A stretch of 64,000 nucleotides of DNA from contig CP071493.1 in NCBI GenBank assembly GCA_017354895.1, positions 5,952,001-6,016,000 of the forward strand, read 5' to 3'. A program made the position numbers and the translations under genes. The stretch comes from Podospora comata. Its lineage: Eukaryota; Ascomycota; Sordariomycetes; Sordariales; Podosporaceae. The notes under the pieces are model-generated. The model had not been told where the DNA came from and searched no databases. It worked only from the letters and a program-made list of their open reading frames with translations. Shown here piece by piece: positions 10,058 through 22,211 of the stretch (its first letter is position 1; each line of letters begins with the position of its first letter).

Positions 10058-13000
10058 TCAGAAGCCGTTGTACTCGAAAGCAGCGGCGTATTCGGGGATG
10101 GTGCCCTTCGTAAGGGCGTCATCTCTGTCCGCCTGAAGCTCCATCTTCTCCGGGTCGATGAAACGGGCGGTCAGAGCGAACCGTCGCTTTCCCTCGGGGG
10201 TGACGGCGTGCTGCAAGGCTGAGTGTTAGAGATAGGTACACAAGTTGCGGTCAGGGAAGGAAGAGCGCACCTCATACAGCTTCTGGATGGTGCACCCAGC
10301 CATCACCATCATATCACCGTGCTTCATCTCCACCTCCAGAATATCCTTGTGGTTTTTCTTCCCACCGGTTTTGGTGAAACCATTGGTTTCGAAACCCTTG
10401 TTTCGCTTGGGGCGAAACCTCATCGTGCACGGCGACCCAAGTGATAGAGCGGCGACAACAGGGCCAAGCTCCTTTTCACCATCATCATGATACTGTGGAA
10501 TGATAGGTTAGTACACTACAGTAATGTCGCCAGCAACGGTAACATACATTAATCTTATCATCCTCCATATAGCCCAGGGCGAGCAGCTCATTGAAGCTTT
10601 GGCTATGAGCGTCAAGGTTGGTGATGGAATCATCACCAATCTCATGATCAGCCGGGAAGTTTGCCGTGGCAGAAGACACGGCAACATTCTTGGCCCAGTC
10701 AAGACGCTTGAGAGCCTTGAGAATGGCAGCGGGAGCCTCGGCGAAACCCTTGGACTGTACCGAGACTCCAAACTTGTAGCGGGCACCCTTGGAAATCATT
10801 GTGAGTTTGATACCCAACAATCTGACGTAAGTGTTGGACTTACAAAGTTTTGCTGGAAGTGGCGGGTCAAACCTTCAAGCTTGTCTGGAAGAGGGTCAGT
10901 ATGGTCTCCCTACTGGAAACGACATGGAATGAGTACGACTTACGACCAGCGACGGCAGCGGGGTTCCTCTTCAGACCAATATCCTCCACCTCCAAAGACC
11001 TGAATAGCTCATCTGGGCCACCAGGCCTGGCGTTGATGACCTCATTCGACTGAAAAATTGTGAAGGAGCCAATAATACGTTTCTGGGCGTCGGTCAGGAA
11101 GAACTGACGAACGTTATAGCCTCCAAGGCCCATAACAGATGATCGAATGGCATATTTCTCAAGCCAGATGGTGGTGAGGGCATCGTTGGCTTGATGGCGT
11201 GATCTTCTGGACGCCATCTGCTTTGTGAAGGCCTCAACCTCAGCCTCAAGCTCTGCCTGAGGGAATGGAGTCATGGGGGCTGCCTTCTTGAACCCGCACC
11301 CTGGGATCTCGCACTGCAGCCAGTTCCAGTACCGACGTCTGCAGGCATGATGGCACTGGGGGCAGACAAACCCTCCGCGAAGACCCAACTCTGTGCCGTG
11401 GTGCTGAGAATTGACGGCGGGGAACTCGGGCATGAGCGAGGGAATGGTTCCCGTGAAAGGCTGGCGCTCGTCAAGAAAGGCTTGGCTGTAGGCCAGAGCA
11501 TCGAGGTCGACCCGTTGACCAGGCAACATCCGATAGTACATGTTGCAGCCGTATTGGAGGCAGAACCATCCAATGGTAAAAATTTGTTTACTCTCCTGGT
11601 GACAGGAAGAGCAAACTCTCATGGGACAAGTGACCGGAGTCACGATCTCCTCCTGCCCAGCAGGAATCCACCAAGACGGCGTGAAGGGGTTGGCTTTTTC
11701 GAACCGAATACGCCAGACTGAAAAGATCCTCTGAGTCTCAGGGTTCCTCAGAATCTCTTTCCACATGTATGTGATGTGGAACCAGTCGAGAACAGCGTAA
11801 GGGGCAGGCGGCTGGCAAGGGTAAAGCGGATGATTCTCACCTTCGAAGTGGGTTAGCATGCTCTGGTTCATGGAAAACTTGAATTTCACTCACCCGCAAT
11901 GATAGCAATCAAAGTACGTTGCTCGTAAGCGTTTTTGATGGATCGAACGTTGGTGGCGTTGTCATCGGCGTCGCGACCACGAACCATTACGCTTCCTTCT
12001 CTCACTCGGCCACCCCCACTGTACCTAAGTTAGCAACTATAGTAAACGCTACAAGGGCCTACGGACCCGAAGAAGGTGAACGAGGATGAGAGTACTTACA
12101 CAGCCGAAATGACAACGCTTTGGTGGAAGACATCGCCCTTTTCGACCTCCAAGTCAATCAGAAATCCCTTGGCAAGCAGACCGATGTTGTAGAGACTGCT
12201 CTTGTAGGACTTGTAGTAAGGGAGGGCCTCGCATAACCCCCCGCGGAACCTCGAGTGAATTGGAGGCGGGCCACGAGGGGCAGGCCTGGCAACAGGGACA
12301 CGAGGGGCGAGCTTGACAACAGGGGCAGTCTCTTCATCCTTGTCGGCGACAGGCGCGATAGCCAGGTCAATCTTGATGTTGGCGGCCTGGGGGATAATGT
12401 CGTCAATGTCTGGGTACTGAGCCACGTCCAAGATAAGACTGTGAGGGTCAATCGCGGGTAGGCCAACCACCGCAGGACGACTGGCGACAAATGGGTAGAC
12501 ACTCGAGTCCCAAATTGGGATCTGAGAAGCCAGAGCACCACTGTTGTGGTTGTAAAAAGGTAGCGGCTGTCCGGCCTGATGGGCGGGGTCGAGATGGACG
12601 AAAGGGTCGACCATCGGAGGGTTAACCAATGGAGAGTTGGCCGCGAGAAGGTTGACCACGGGCGGGATAGCGACAAAGGGGTAGGCGGCGGGATGATAGC
12701 TTTGGGTGTGAGGGTTGTACCAGTTCTGGTCAAACACCGGTTCATTCATAAAAAATTGCTGGTGGGCCAAGAAGGGGTCGACGGCACCATGGTGAGTTGC
12801 GGCTTGATGGTTAACGATGGCCCTCAGGTTGAACATGATCTTTTCAACGTAATATTCTGAGGGCACATTGGCCAGCTGCATATCCATTGCGTCTGCTTGC
12901 ATGTGGAACGGAATGACGGACTTGGCCTCGTGGTTTTCGGCTGCAGCTGGGTAGAGAGGCACGTTTTCGCGCTCCAGGTTGGGGTCAATGTTATTCTCGA

Positions 13001-13460
13001 CATTGGCGCCACACTCGGCATTGACGACAAAGTCAGCGTTCATGTCATTCTTGACGACAATCTCATGCTCGGCGTCAACTTCGTGTTCGGCATCAATTTC
13101 GTGCTCGGCATCGATGTCAGTCTCAGCCTCGTCATTGACATCCTTGGAGTGAATCTCGGAGAATTCCCGAGTCCGCAAGCGCTTGCTGATAGATTTGGTA
13201 ACCGCACGTGAATCCTCAAACTCGGGACTGTCTTCCCGGGACCGCTTGTTGGCCCGCGGGAAGTCGTCAAAGGCACCAAACCCCTGAATGATGCTCGTCA
13301 ACTTCTCTGTGGCTCGCAAGGCAGCCTGGCGCTTGGGCCTGCCAGAGACAGGCATGACAGGAGACGAGGGAGCTGAGCTCAGGGGCGAGGAGACGCCGGA
13401 AAAGACACCGTCAGCCTCAGGGGAGCTTGTGCCGGTCACCTCGGTGGTCATGTCAGACAT
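10058..13460 (-). CDS. AlkB-like 2OG-Fe(II) dioxygenase with two Cys clusters (7 exons)
   Basis: Exons from the start codon are 12100-13460, 11894-12024, 10944-11840, 10844-10884, 10548-10787, 10271-10492 and 10058-10210. All junctions keep phase and give 1014 residues. The six introns are 53-75 nt. The C-terminal AlkB-type core shows HDDGE (iron ligands H892 and D894), the strand HGDMMVMAG (948-956), the distal iron ligand H965 just after the last junction, and arginines R974 and R980 for 2-oxoglutarate. Ahead of it lie two Cys clusters (about C569-C596 and C657-C679) that look zinc-binding. The N-terminal ~450 residues are disordered, with basic segments and an acidic repeat (DAEHEID, 117-134). 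Likely nuclear demethylation or oxidation of DNA, RNA or protein; the substrate is unknown. Confidence 0.85.
13030..13135 (-). repeat. In-frame coding repeat (DAEHEI-type) in the AlkB-like gene
   Basis: A unit of about 21 bp encoding (I/V)DAEHE(I/V) is repeated about three to four times, with degenerate copies on either side. It expands an acidic disordered region of the AlkB-like protein. Confidence 0.7.
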
Positions 13461-16331
13461 CGCTGTCAGATGTGTGCAAGTCAGCTCTGCGAGGTCGGCG
13501 AAGTAGGTAATTGGGCTGGATAGAGATTAGTATATAGACTCGAACAAAAAAGGGGAGCCAATGAGAGGAAATTCAGGTGCTCGCAGGCATCGCGATGAAC
13601 CAAAAAAACACTCTCCGTTGACGTCCCCAATGTGAAAAGAAGAACCAAGACTTGCCTTGTGAGCCCTGTCGCGGGTTAAGAATAGGGAATAAGACTGATG
13701 GCTGGGCAGTCGGGGCTTGATGGCTGTTTGTCTCTTGCTTCTGCTGGCTCTTGTCAAAACAGACTCTGAACAGTACCAATCATTTGGCAAAGCAGAAAAA
13801 AAGATACTGAGACTTTCGCAAGAGTTTGAACCGCTCCACGCAGGGAGAAAATCCTGAGTGGTCATGTAGTTGCTCTGCCCATCTCTGGCCATTTCTCATT
13901 GGCTGAGGTCTTTGAGATGATATTGGGATGGTATAGAAGGTGGAATGAGGAGTTTTCTCGAAGCAAAATGACTTACCGCAAGGTCCGATTGGGCTGGGAG
14001 GATCTGGGGCTCTGTAAGGTTGCGCCGTGTTAGCCGCCAAGATCAACTGTGGCTTAAATACTGTTGTGCAGAGGGTATCATCCACAGAAGTCAAAATGAT
14101 CCGTCGAAGACATTTTAAATTCACGATACTTCGTGACGACGCGCGCGATAATCGTGGAGGAGTGTAGGGGAATTCAACTTACTCGACGTTCACGAACGGT
14201 GCTCGCAAGCGAGCAGGCAGAGGTGGGAGGGTTCGGTGGTGTTGAGGAGAAGAAGTAGAAAGGGAAAGGAAAAGAAATCAAATAGGTTGGGGAGGGTAGA
14301 GGAGCAGGGAGGTGGTCCAGGCCCCAGGTCCCAGGCACCACTCGTGCCTTCCGCCTTCACTAGCAGATAACAATGAAGAAAAACTCTTCGAGCCTCGTGG
14401 ATAGCTGTGGAAGATGGGAGGGAAGGAGGAAAGACTCTGGTGCTGTGTAGACTAAGGGCTGGGGGCTGGCTATCTATCCTATGGACGACTGAGGCAACGT
14501 TTGCTCTTGCTGTTCGTCCCATCCTGAACATTACAGGACAGCAAATCTCTTCAGCAGATATGTCTATCTCGGACGCGTCTTAGAGACTCAGAAGATTAGA
14601 CGAGATGATACTGGTGCTGTGATGTGTTGTTTGAAAGTGAATAATAATGACGAAGGTTGCTTGTTAATACATTGGTTTAGCTGATCTCTGTTTGATTACT
14701 TTGAACATATTGAGTCAGTTTCCTCATCAATTCACCCCCCAAAGTGTCTCCAGGCCAAGTACTCCTGCGTCCTCTTTGATAGTCTTGAGTCTATGGAGAC
14801 ACGCAAGAAGTCGAGCATAAGATCACCCGTTCTCTACGCGCAGGGAAAGAGGTGGGTTCTTCCCAAGGTCTTTGAATTGTGTGCACTGTGCCATGATCGC
14901 CGACGAAGTAAGGACCGACCCCTTCCCCTGAACAGGGAGCAGGAGCGACTGGGCTCAACGGCACCGAATTACGTCATTCCGCTCCTTACTTCGCCAGGCA
15001 GCCACGGATTGCAATGCGCTTTTGAAAATCGAGTCAAGTCCCAGAATCATTCACCTATATCTGTATTATTGTCTCTTTTCTGCTAGGTGCTGTGAGAAGA
15101 CAAAAGATAGTGGAGGGAGTATGCGAGAGGAACGGACTGCCTACATTGTAGGTGTTGTCTGCTCTGTGAGACATGACCAGAGCGGAGTTTCAGGCACATG
15201 GAAGCCTCGTGTGAGAGGAGTCGTCTGAAACCGTAGCCCTGCAGAACTTGAGGCTCTGCGGGAGATCGAAACCAAGCTTTTTCATATCTCGGATCATCCG
15301 ATGTGGAAGGAGAGATGGAGCCCTGCTACCAACTCACCTCATATGTGAAGTTTGCCCTCTTGGTGAGAGCATACCAACAACTCACTTGTTATCTTCTTTC
15401 AAAACGGTAGAGCTTGAGAATCAGCCCAGTTCCCACCAGCTCAACTCTCTACCTGGTTTTAAACCCAATCAGAGAACCACAATACTCATGGAGAGGTGAC
15501 GAAGGCGGGCAATTGTTTGTGTATTGTACCTGCCTGGCAAGTTTTTTTCCCCAAACAAAGCGGCGATGACGTATCTTGAGAGAAATTAGGATTACGGCGA
15601 CGGAAGGAACGGACTGAGGTGGCACCATGGGGCATCTTGTGGATTCGAACACGTAGATTGGCCATCTCACTCCCACATAGTTTTGTATGTACTTCTGAAT
15701 TGCCCAATAACAAACCTATTGTTCCTGAAAACGTCATCCAAGTGCCACAGAACACCGGCAATGACTCGATGTTAGCCAAATGCCTTCCGAAAGACCTGAT
15801 AACCGAGGGGAGACCGGAAGTTGAGCAGTTGGTGGAACTGGCTCGTGCATGTCTCGCGGTCAGCTACCCCGCATGTCAAACAGCGCTAGAAGGGGGGTTT
15901 ACCGAGGAGCTTGGGGCAAATGCGGGGGAGACTGCGGGGAAGCCTTGTAAGCGAGCAAGCGTTGGTGGGAATGGAAGCGCCAAGTCCTCAATCATGGGGA
16001 AAGTGGGCCAGAAACTGGATCGTGAACGGTTCGGGGACCCTTGTCAACTGTGTCCAAGACGACGTAGAAGGGGATCGAGGATGGCTGGGTCGTCGCCTTG
16101 TCTCAGCATTCGCATGTTATCACAGCATTGTGTGCTGTCAAAAACCCCTTCTCCTTTCCTTTTACCTCACCGACTGTGCTGCGCTGAAAACCGGTTTCGT
16201 TGACGCTGAGTGGTTGAGACAGCACCACTGATCAAGCGCTGTTGTATCAAGAACAACATTCCCAGCCAACAGGTTCGGCCGTGCCAGTTTAACAACTAAA
16301 CACACTACAACCGTCACAAAACTGCGTCAAG
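13461..16331. other. Long region upstream of the AlkB-like gene and the acyl-CoA ligase
   Basis: About 2.9 kb between divergent start codons. On the minus strand, strong donor-like sites (GTAAGT at 13976-13971 and 14182-14177) suggest that the AlkB-like gene has a long 5' leader with one or more untranslated introns. Open frames around 14190-14531 (minus) and 15619-16203 (plus) lack an ATG-led coding signature and recognisable homology, so I do not call them genes. Confidence 0.5.
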
Positions 16332-18381
16332 ATGGTCTTTTACCCCCCTCCTTGGGTCCCGAAGCTCCCATTCGGTGAGGCTTACCCCAGAATCCGGTTG
16401 AGATGTAGGCAAACATGGCTAACTGGTTCATACACAGACCCCCCTGATTCGATTACCATTGGAGAGTTTATGAAGAATGAGATCTACGGTCGTCGCCCAA
16501 TTGCAAAGAGCCGGAATCCCTTCACCTGCGGCTTGACAGGCAAGACATATGGTGTAACCGAGCAGCACAACCGCACCGAGCTTCTCGCGAGGGCCTTGTC
16601 TAAGGTTATGGGCTGGGAGCCAAATGTTGATTCGCCGTGGGACAAGGTCATTGCTGTTTTCTCTGTCAATACTGTAAGTAAACGAACAAAAGGAGTTCAG
16701 GGTGCAGAATCGGGGGTGCGCGCCGAGCTTTTCGCTGACTTATCGCGTGCGTCGCCGACAGATTGACTACCTGTCTGTGCTTCATTCAGTCCACCGACTG
16801 TCCGGTATCGCTACACCTGCCAATGTCGCCTACTCAGCCGGAGAGCTTGAGCACCAGCTTCGTTCTTCAGGAGCCAAGGCACTGTTCACCTGTGTGCCAG
16901 TTTTGGAGACCGCCTTGACGGCTGCAAAGGCGGTAGGGATTCCAGATGACAAGATCTTTATCATGGATGCGCCAGTGCATTCAAAGAAACTCCCCTACAA
17001 GACTGTGGATGACTTGATTCAACTGGGTCAGTCCGTACCTGAGCTCGAGCCCCTGAAATGGGTTAAGGGTCAGGGTGAGAGACAAGTGGCATTTTTGTGC
17101 TACTCCAGCGGTACTTCTGGTCTGCCAGTAAGTCGAAACAGTTGAGTCTTGGTTGGATATGGGTTCAGCTAACTGGGGGCCAGAAAGCTGTCATGATCTC
17201 GCACAAGAACGTTATTGCGAACACCATGCAATTTTGCATCTACGACTCAGTCTCAAGAGAAAAGTTTGGGGTGGAAACACAAACGGCTTTGGGATTGCTG
17301 CCATTCAGCCACATTTATGGGCTGGTGGTCATCGCTCATTCTTCAGTTTGGAGAGGCGATGGCGTCATTGTCCTCCCCAAGTTTGATCTAACAGAGTACC
17401 TCCAGGCCATTGAAAGGTTCAAGATCAATTATCTTCCTTTGGTGAGTGTGCTTTTCGCTTCGTTTTCTGCATCTGCTAACAAACGTAGGTTCCTCCAATC
17501 GTCATCCGTATGTTGAGTAGCAGAGACATCCTCAAGAAATATGACCTGAGCAGTGTCAGACTTCTCTTTACCGGAGCAGCGCCTCTTGGAAAGGAGACAG
17601 CTGAGGAGATCCTGAAGATCTACCCAACGTGGCATGTGGGTCAGGGATACGGCATGACTGAATCGGCTACCGTCGTATGCACCACCAGCGAACACGATAT
17701 CCACCAAGGCACATCTGGGTCTCTGGTGCCAGGCACACGGGCCAAGATCATTGATCAAGACGGCAAGGAGATCACCGAGTACAACAAGCCGGGGGAGCTT
17801 CTGATTCAGTCACCCTCCATCACTCTCGGATACCTGAACAACGAGAAGGCTACCGCCGAAGCTTATGTCTGGGATGAGGATGGAAGATGGCTGAGGACCG
17901 GCGATGAGGTCATTGTCACCAAGGCGCCCAGTGGGTATGAGCACATTACCATTGTGGACCGGCTCAAGGAGTTGATCAAGGTCAAGGTGAGTTCATCATA
18001 CCCCCTTGAAAATATCGACATTGAAACTCACAACGTTATTCTGAACAGGCCCACCAAGTCGCCCCAGCCGAACTCGAAGCCCACCTCCTCACTCACCCAG
18101 CCGTCGATGACTGCGCGGTCATTGCGGTTCCTGACGAGCGCGACGGCGAAGTACCCAAGGCTTTTGTGGTAACACCGGCGTCCATGGCCGGGCGGAAGGA
18201 CGAGGACATGGCGGCTGAGATTCTCAAGCATGTCCAGGATCATAAGGCGCACTACAAGTGGCTCAAGGGCGGTATTGAGTTCATCGATGCTATTCCCAAG
18301 AGCCCGAGCGGCAAGATCCTGCGTCGCTTGCTTCGGGATAAGGAGAGGGAGGCGAGGAGAGCGGCGGGCGCGAAGCTTTGA
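16332..18381 (+). CDS. Peroxisomal 4-coumarate-CoA ligase-like acyl-CoA synthetase (6 exons)
   Basis: Exons are 16332-16374, 16438-16673, 16762-17127, 17184-17441, 17489-17986 and 18049-18381, all in phase, giving 577 residues. It is an adenylate-forming (ANL) enzyme that activates a carboxylic acid to an acyl-AMP and then a CoA thioester. Motifs seen: the P-loop YSSGTSGLPK (207-216, split by intron 3), GYGMTES (354-360), RTGD (437-440), the hinge DRLKELIKVK (458-467), VAPAELE (471-477) and the catalytic lysine in PSGK (K556). The last three residues are AKL, a PTS1 signal, so it should act in peroxisomes. The substrate may be a fatty, aryl or phenylpropanoid acid; the sequence alone does not decide. 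Confidence 0.92.
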
Positions 18382-19937
18382 GTGGTGGCTGTTTTTGGAT
18401 ATTGAGTATTGTTTTGGAAAGCCATGGTAGTGTTTGCGTGTTGGATAGTAATGGAAGCTAGTATTTCGGAGAATCTTCAACCTGTTAGCCAAATTCTGGA
18501 ATGCTTGTCGTTCAGAGTGGTTGAGGACTTGATCTCTACCTACAAATCATGTCGCCATCATTCAACGCTGCAGCTGATAAATCTTGCTTGCCGGTAGAGA
18601 GAGACTCTGCACAAGGACTCCGCAGAGCCACAAAAAGGAGATCTGGACGAGAGAGGCATTGCCTGTTGAAAAGTTGCAGTTGCTTTACTGGGATTTTTTT
18701 ACTTTAGGCCAGTTCCCAGAGCAGGGCACATTCCATCACCTAAGCACCACTTACACGACGTCTCCACCTTCCCAATTCGACCACTCAATCTCACCTCTCG
18801 CCATAGGTACCAGGTAACTTTCGACAACGTCTCGTAAGGTAAGCTATGCAAGTTGACTACCATCCTCCTCATTAGGACTTGGCTAATGACTGGCTAGGTA
18901 TGGTTGGTGCAGGAAACATGTTGCACTGCCTCGGGTCCGGTGTGCCTTTTGTCAGACCATTAACAACCGACCACCCTTGCCCAACCCTCTACGCCAGCCA
19001 GCAAGACTCCCAAGTATAAGATTATTCACCATGCAGCTCCATGTCTACCAGGCACTATTGCAGTCTTGTCAGCATCTGATGGGCTGGATCATCTGACGGG
19101 AGAGCAATCAAGCTACACCCTCGAGGCCATGGAGACTTGTTTAGCTACTTCACAGGGTGGGGGAGACGGGGTGAGATGCCTCTACAGGGGATTTCCATCG
19201 GCCGGCAAAGAACAAGAGTTTGACAGGAGGGATTAGCCGGCGATACTGCATGAATTCATAAACGATGAAGAGTAGGAACCGGCGACCTCGGCTGGCTACA
19301 TCCCCGGCCTCGCCGTTGACTCCCCTTCCGCTTCGGTGGCGAGATCAGCAAGGGGTTCCCGTGTAACAAGCTGGAGGATTTCTCGATTTTCGAAGGGCAA
19401 GGCAGTGTCTTGTCATCTGCCATGCCCTTATCACGACGGGGGTGAGATGAGGTTTTTGAGGATGGCCATCGGGAGTGTGATCTTGACTTAGTGGATAGAG
19501 GCCGTCCAAATCACCAGGCAGCTCATAGTTATCAGGAGGTTCACCTCCTAATGTCGTGGAGACGGGGTAGACAAAGGTATTCTTACATTGAAGGAAAGCA
19601 AGGAGAGAAAGCAAGCATAGTTGCTTGGAAGGATCAGTCGGTGAGTGAAACCGTCGAAGAGCAGGTTTGAGAGGTTGTATCGGAGGGTGCAAACGAGGGC
19701 TGCTCGACTGAGTACCCCTTTGTGACAGACCTCAGGAGTGATGTCTCCGGGAGATATGGCCCAAAGCCCCCTGTTCTCCCCAGCAAGAGCAGTTGTGATT
19801 GGCAGAGAGGGTCTTTTTAGGTTTCCATGACTCAACCAAAGGAACGCCACCCACCTCCTTGCCCGGCGCTACCCTTAGCACCAGCCAGACCTCACTCCCT
19901 CAAGCCTATATGATCTGAATTTCTCTGGACAGTTTCC
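18382..19937. other. Intergenic region downstream of the acyl-CoA ligase
   Basis: About 1.5 kb without a supportable gene. Only short frames without family resemblance or good splice context are present. Confidence 0.55.
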
Positions 19938-20011
19938 GTGGCGCGGTAGTATAGCGGTTCTTACATTCCCAAGTTAGAGCGAAGATTCAGGTTCGACTCC
20001 TGGCCCGCCAC
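19938..20011 (+). tRNA. tRNA-like gene, probably degenerate
   Basis: The A box (TAGTATAGCGG) and B box (GGTTCGACTCC) of a tRNA gene are both perfect, and a 5-bp T stem closes around the B box. The acceptor ends pair as TGGCG(C)GG with CCCGCCA if one C is bulged. A T-run (about 20051-20057) could terminate Pol III. However, no good anticodon stem forms in the middle part, so the isotype cannot be assigned and this may be a tRNA pseudogene or relic. The D-arm region resembles tRNA-Asp. Confidence 0.4.
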
Positions 20012-20790
20012 ACAGCCTTTGATTTCTCAGGGAAACGTTTCCAGCGTTTCCTTTTTTTATGAGCAATAGTTTTGGTTTTATTTGCTCACCACCGCCATAC
20101 CCAAGGTAGAGATATTGAGCCATCCAAAGAATAGATAGCTTTTGCCACATCAACAACACCCACACAGTTCACTCATGTATCGGTCAGGGGTATATGACAG
20201 ATCCGCTCTCCACCTTGGTCCATTGCAAGTCCAGAATCTACCTCAACTTCTCGTGCAGCCCGAGATCCTGTGATAATCGCCTTACATTTTGCAAATCCTT
20301 CGTCGCGAAAAAAACATTTACATCCTGGTCTTGGCTGTGTTATCGCTAGTCGCGTTACATAGTCCGGTCTGTTGGTAGTTGGGCGGCCAAGGTCTTCTTA
20401 AAGCCGTTGTAGTTGAACAGGCATGTCTGCGGCAAACCAACAAACCACAGCCAAGGGTCACGATCCTTTTCATATATCGCTTCACCGTTGCTAGGGAAGG
20501 TAACAATGCTCCTACTCGACATTGTTTCATTCGACATCACCAAAACCTTCACCGACATGCCGGATAACCGTCGAGGGAGCCATGACACGCCACGGGCAGG
20601 TTTTGCCAGAGTTGCGGTACAGGAGCCACTGCATCGTGAGTTGGTGATCGACTGATCATTTCGAAGGAGTAGGTCAGGAAAGTGGGTATAAGTATCGCGA
20701 CTCGTCGGCCTCAACTCCTGCTCATCTTTCACCATCATCTTCCCTCATCAACAAACCTCAAAAGCCAAATCCAAAATCTCCTCTGCAAAG
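20012..20790. promoter_or_regulatory. Upstream region of the secreted Cys-rich peptide gene, with TATA box
   Basis: No gene is supported on either strand. A TATA-like element (TATAAGTA, 20687-20694) lies about 100 bp before the ATG at 20791, followed by a pyrimidine-rich leader typical of strongly expressed fungal genes. A 127-codon open frame on the minus strand (20355-20738) overlaps this promoter. Confidence 0.5.
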
Positions 20791-21164
20791 ATGCAATTCT
20801 CGGTCACTCTCATTTCCATGCTGGCTTCCCTGGCCTTGGCCGCGCCTGGGAACAGTCCCGCCCCCGACTCCATCCACCTCGACCTGCCCGCTCTCAATGA
20901 TGGTCTGGGATACATGATCAGCCCGGAGTTGAAGCCTGAGACCAACCAAACCATTGTCAAGAGACGCGAGGGTTGTGTTGCGTGCCAGTGGTGAGTGCTT
21001 CATCGACCCATCACACCAAAGAGAAACTCACTGACAACGAACCCAGGTGCGGTGGATGTGGTGTGAACCAGGGAATGTGCTGCATGCCTATCTGCTGCCA
21101 GAAGAGCTCTATTTCGAAGGAGAGCTGCTTGAGCAGCGGATGGCACTGGTCAACCAACTGCTAA
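20791..21164 (+). CDS. Small secreted cysteine-rich precursor with Kex2-type site (2 exons)
   Basis: Exons are 20791-20990 and 21047-21164; the 56-nt intron has GTGAGT and CCCAG. The 105-residue product starts with a clear signal peptide (cleavage near residues 17-18). A Cys-free propeptide follows, with one N-glycosylation sequon (NQT), then a dibasic KRR (57-59) and a mature region of 46 residues holding ten cysteines, including two CC pairs. This architecture (signal, pro-region, Kex2 site, disulfide-rich peptide) is typical of secreted fungal effector-like or antimicrobial-type peptides, but I recognise no family and no activity can be assigned. The TATA box and pyrimidine-rich leader suggest regulated, possibly high, expression. 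Confidence 0.8.
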
Positions 21165-22211
21165 AGTCACGGGACATTTCCACAGGGGGGGTGCGAGCTG
21201 GGGAAAGGTATGGTGGTTCATCCTTTCAAGGTGTTCTGCGATATCGGTGTTATTTCGGTGAAGCAGTTTGAGCTAGAGATAGGAAGAATACGTAGGAATA
21301 GATCCTGTGATCACTTCAGCCTCCAGCAACCCAGATCATCACCCTGAGAAGAGGATCCACCTCCACTTGGAGTGGAAACTGGGATTTGCTTGTGTACTTC
21401 TCTCCACAGGTAGCTGACATTCGCGGGGGAACGCGATTCGTGGACGAACCGGTGGATTCGAGGTGACGCAACCGAGATATGTGACAGAATTACTCTAGCT
21501 GAAGCTATTTCGGGTTGGATGTGTTTGTATGGTTCAGGACAGGAGATGAAGAAATGTGGAAAACCGGTATCGAGCCGCTTGAGACTTTGCATGCGACAAC
21601 AGCAGCTATATGGCCCGTGCAGTGCTCTGCTATTCCATTATCAGTGATATGAACATATCTAGTATGAGGGCACTCTCACTAGGTAACCCATGCTGCAAAC
21701 GGAGCTGCCAAGATTGGCCTTGCCAAGCGCGGGGTGAATTGCAGATCCAAGCATCTTCCCTGGGCGCACAAATGTTGAGAAGGCCGAACATGTGCTCGTC
21801 TCTCAAGCAGTTGAGGCTTGGGGGGAGGGTAACGATCAGAACAACAAAACACCAAATATACCGATTCGGAGATAGAGAGTAAGGACATACGATGGAGACG
21901 GATCTACGGATCTCAGAAGCTCAGAAGCTAGGAAGAAAGGGGATTTTTTTTCAGGGTCCCCGAGAGTGGCAAGCCCGGAGGACGAGATGCTGGATGCAGT
22001 TGCGGATGCGGGGGTGGTTGGCTTCGGCATGCCGCGGCAAAACAACTGACAGCCTCCGCTCGAGCGATGGTGTAGCTCCCTGTGGCAGCTCGCGGCTTAC
22101 TTGAAGAGAAGATCTCCTGTTGCATTTTTATTTTTTCTCTCTCGAGTTGTCCTGTCCCTAATCAACAAACCCACCGTCAGCCATTGCCAGGTGCCATTGC
22201 TGCCATTGACG
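21165..22211. other. Intergenic region before the methylcitrate dehydratase gene
   Basis: About 1 kb without a supportable gene; it should contain the 3' end of the peptide gene and the promoter of the methylcitrate dehydratase gene. A pyrimidine-rich leader lies immediately before 22212. Confidence 0.5.

Noticed and set aside
14190-14531. 113-codon minus-strand frame upstream of the AlkB-like gene
   Set aside because: Low-complexity leader-like sequence with donor-like sites; more likely untranslated leader than a separate gene.
15619-16203. 194-codon open frame upstream of the acyl-CoA ligase
   Set aside because: It starts at a GTG rather than an ATG and has no domain; it probably lies in promoter DNA.
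20355-20738. 127-codon ATG-led frame on the minus strand
   Set aside because: It overlaps the TATA box and promoter of the secreted peptide gene and shows no recognisable domain, although an antisense transcript is possible.
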